5,771 nucleotides of DNA from Phycisphaerales bacterium (lineage in GTDB: Bacteria > Planctomycetota > Phycisphaerae > Phycisphaerales > UBA1924). This document shows positions 5,150-5,771 of the stretch, piece by piece. The position numbers and the translations under genes were made by a program. The notes under the pieces are model-generated. The model had not been told where the DNA came from. It was given only the letters and a program-made list of their open reading frames with translations, and did no database searches. The stretch covers positions 1 to 5,771 of the forward strand of contig JAJDDH010000176.1 in assembly GCA_029260415.1 (NCBI GenBank). Direction: 5' to 3'. Position 1 is the first letter of the stretch. Each line of letters opens with the position of its first letter.

Positions 5150-5189
5150 CGCTCATCGCGGCGGGTTTGGTAGGATTTGTCGATGAGCG
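5150..5189. repeat. 9-bp inverted repeat around the -10 and start codon of the substrate-binding protein gene
   Basis: CGCTCATCG (5150-5158) and CGATGAGCG (5181-5189) are perfect inverted copies separated by 22 bases. The gap contains the -10-like element, and the right arm contains the ATG at 5183. In RNA read through from the upstream gene, the stem would bury the start codon. In DNA the arms could be operator half-sites. A hairpin of this size with this loop could arise by chance about once in two such windows. Confidence 0.4.
5168..5176 (+). promoter_or_regulatory. Extended -10 element of the substrate-binding protein gene
   Basis: TGG followed by TAGGAT (5171-5176) forms an extended -10 with 4 of 6 hexamer matches. 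It ends 6 nt before the ATG at 5183, so transcription would begin at the start codon itself. No -35 element is clear, which is tolerated by extended -10 promoters. No Shine-Dalgarno sequence lies between. Confidence 0.45.
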
Positions 5190-5771
5190 TGCGCGCCAAC
5201 CTCCGAGCCGGCCTTCAGGGCGTGATCCGACCGGTCGCCGTTCTGGGCGCCGTGATCCTGGGCGGTGCGGCGCTGCAGGGCTGCGCCAGGCCAGACGAAG
5301 AGCCGCCGCAGCGCACGCTGGTGCTGTACTCAAGCGTGGACGACGAGCTGCTGCGCGAGATCGTGGACGCGTACGAGGCGGAATCGGGCGTGGATGTCCG
5401 GGTCGTGGGCGACACGGAGGCGACCAAGACCACCGGGCTGGTGATGCGACTGATCGCGGAGCGGGACGCGCCCAGGGCGGACGTCTGGTGGTCTTCCGAG
5501 GCGTTCGGGACGATCAGGCTGGCGCGCGAGGGCGTGCTCGAGGCGTACACCAGCAGCAAGGGCGAGGCGGAGTTCGTGGGGGAATGGCCCGAGCGTCTGC
5601 GCGGCGACGGTGGACGCTGGTACGGGTTTGCGCTCCGCGCCAGGGTGATCGCCTACAGCCCGACCCGCGTGCCCGAGTCGGAGATCCCAGAGTCGCTGGC
5701 GGAGCTGACCGGGCCCGCGTGGAAGGGGCGCGTCGGGATGGCCCGCCCCGCGTTCGGCACCACCCGCGGGC
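5183..5771 (+). CDS. Iron-type ABC transporter substrate-binding lipoprotein, 5' part
   Basis: The frame is open from ATG 5183 to the window end (196 complete codons, no stop), so the 3' part is missing. Residues 14-33 form a hydrophobic signal ending in the lipobox LQGC, with C34 as the expected lipidated cysteine; the mature protein would be anchored on the outer face of the inner membrane. The mature part follows the family-1 extracellular solute-binding pattern of the Fe(III)/AfuA-FbpA class: TLVLYSSVDDELL (45-57), GDTEATKTTGLVMRLIAE (76-93), ADVWWSSEAF (99-108), WYGFALRARVIAYSP (146-160) and LTGPAWKGRVGMARP (175-189). Such proteins deliver a ligand to an inner-membrane permease and ATPase, probably encoded beyond 5771. 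The ligand is uncertain: D53 appears where FbpA has an iron-binding histidine, and the usual C-terminal tyrosine pair is outside the window. It lies 39 bp after the large membrane-protein gene but seems to have its own promoter. Confidence 0.88.
   Translation, partial: MSVRANLRAGLQGVIRPVAVLGAVILGGAALQGCARPDEEPPQRTLVLYSSVDDELLREIVDAYEAESGVDVRVVGDTEATKTTGLVMRLIAERDAPRADVWWSSEAFGTIRLAREGVLEAYTSSKGEAEFVGEWPERLRGDGGRWYGFALRARVIAYSPTRVPESEIPESLAELTGPAWKGRVGMARPAFGTTRG

Overview
The window is 5.77 kb of high-GC bacterial DNA. A planctomycete, probably of the Phycisphaerae type, fits best. The reasons are inference: strong GC bias at third codon positions, acidic proteins, an FmdB-like protein without zinc-ribbon cysteines, several gene starts that look leaderless, and a large membrane/coiled-coil protein of a kind I associate with this group. 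No RNA gene, CRISPR array, insertion sequence or phage gene is visible. This looks like ordinary chromosomal sequence.

Layout. Positions 1-99 hold the 3' end of an unidentified gene. After it comes a good vegetative-type promoter (107-135) with a perfect 14-bp palindrome on its predicted start site, driving a stand-alone response-regulator receiver protein (163-573). Next are an SRPBCC/AHSA1-like small-ligand-fold protein (611-1084), a 111-residue hypothetical (GTG start at 1158) and a 99-residue FmdB-like protein (1529-1828). All run on the plus strand. A minus-strand O-antigen ligase/polymerase-like membrane protein (3230 down to 1809) converges on the FmdB-like gene and overlaps its 3' end by 20 bp. 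Divergent from it is a 594-residue protein (3359-5143). It has three N-terminal membrane segments, an acidic linker, a long coiled coil with a methionine-based heptad core, a four-cysteine cluster and a conserved-looking C-terminal tail. Downstream, a lipoprotein substrate-binding protein of the iron-type ABC transporter class starts at 5183 and runs off the end of the window.

How the genes relate. There is no obvious single pathway. The receiver and SRPBCC genes are 37 bp apart and may be co-transcribed. The later genes mostly appear to carry their own -10-like elements 5-8 nt before the start codon, which suggests short, independently promoted, often leaderless transcripts. The substrate-binding protein probably begins a transporter operon that continues past 5771.

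The items most worth a second look are the palindrome on the receiver-gene promoter with its upstream direct repeat, the methionine-zipper/cysteine-cluster membrane protein, the inverted repeat that hides the start codon of the substrate-binding protein gene, and the repeated leaderless-start pattern. I did not find a convincing new multi-gene system.
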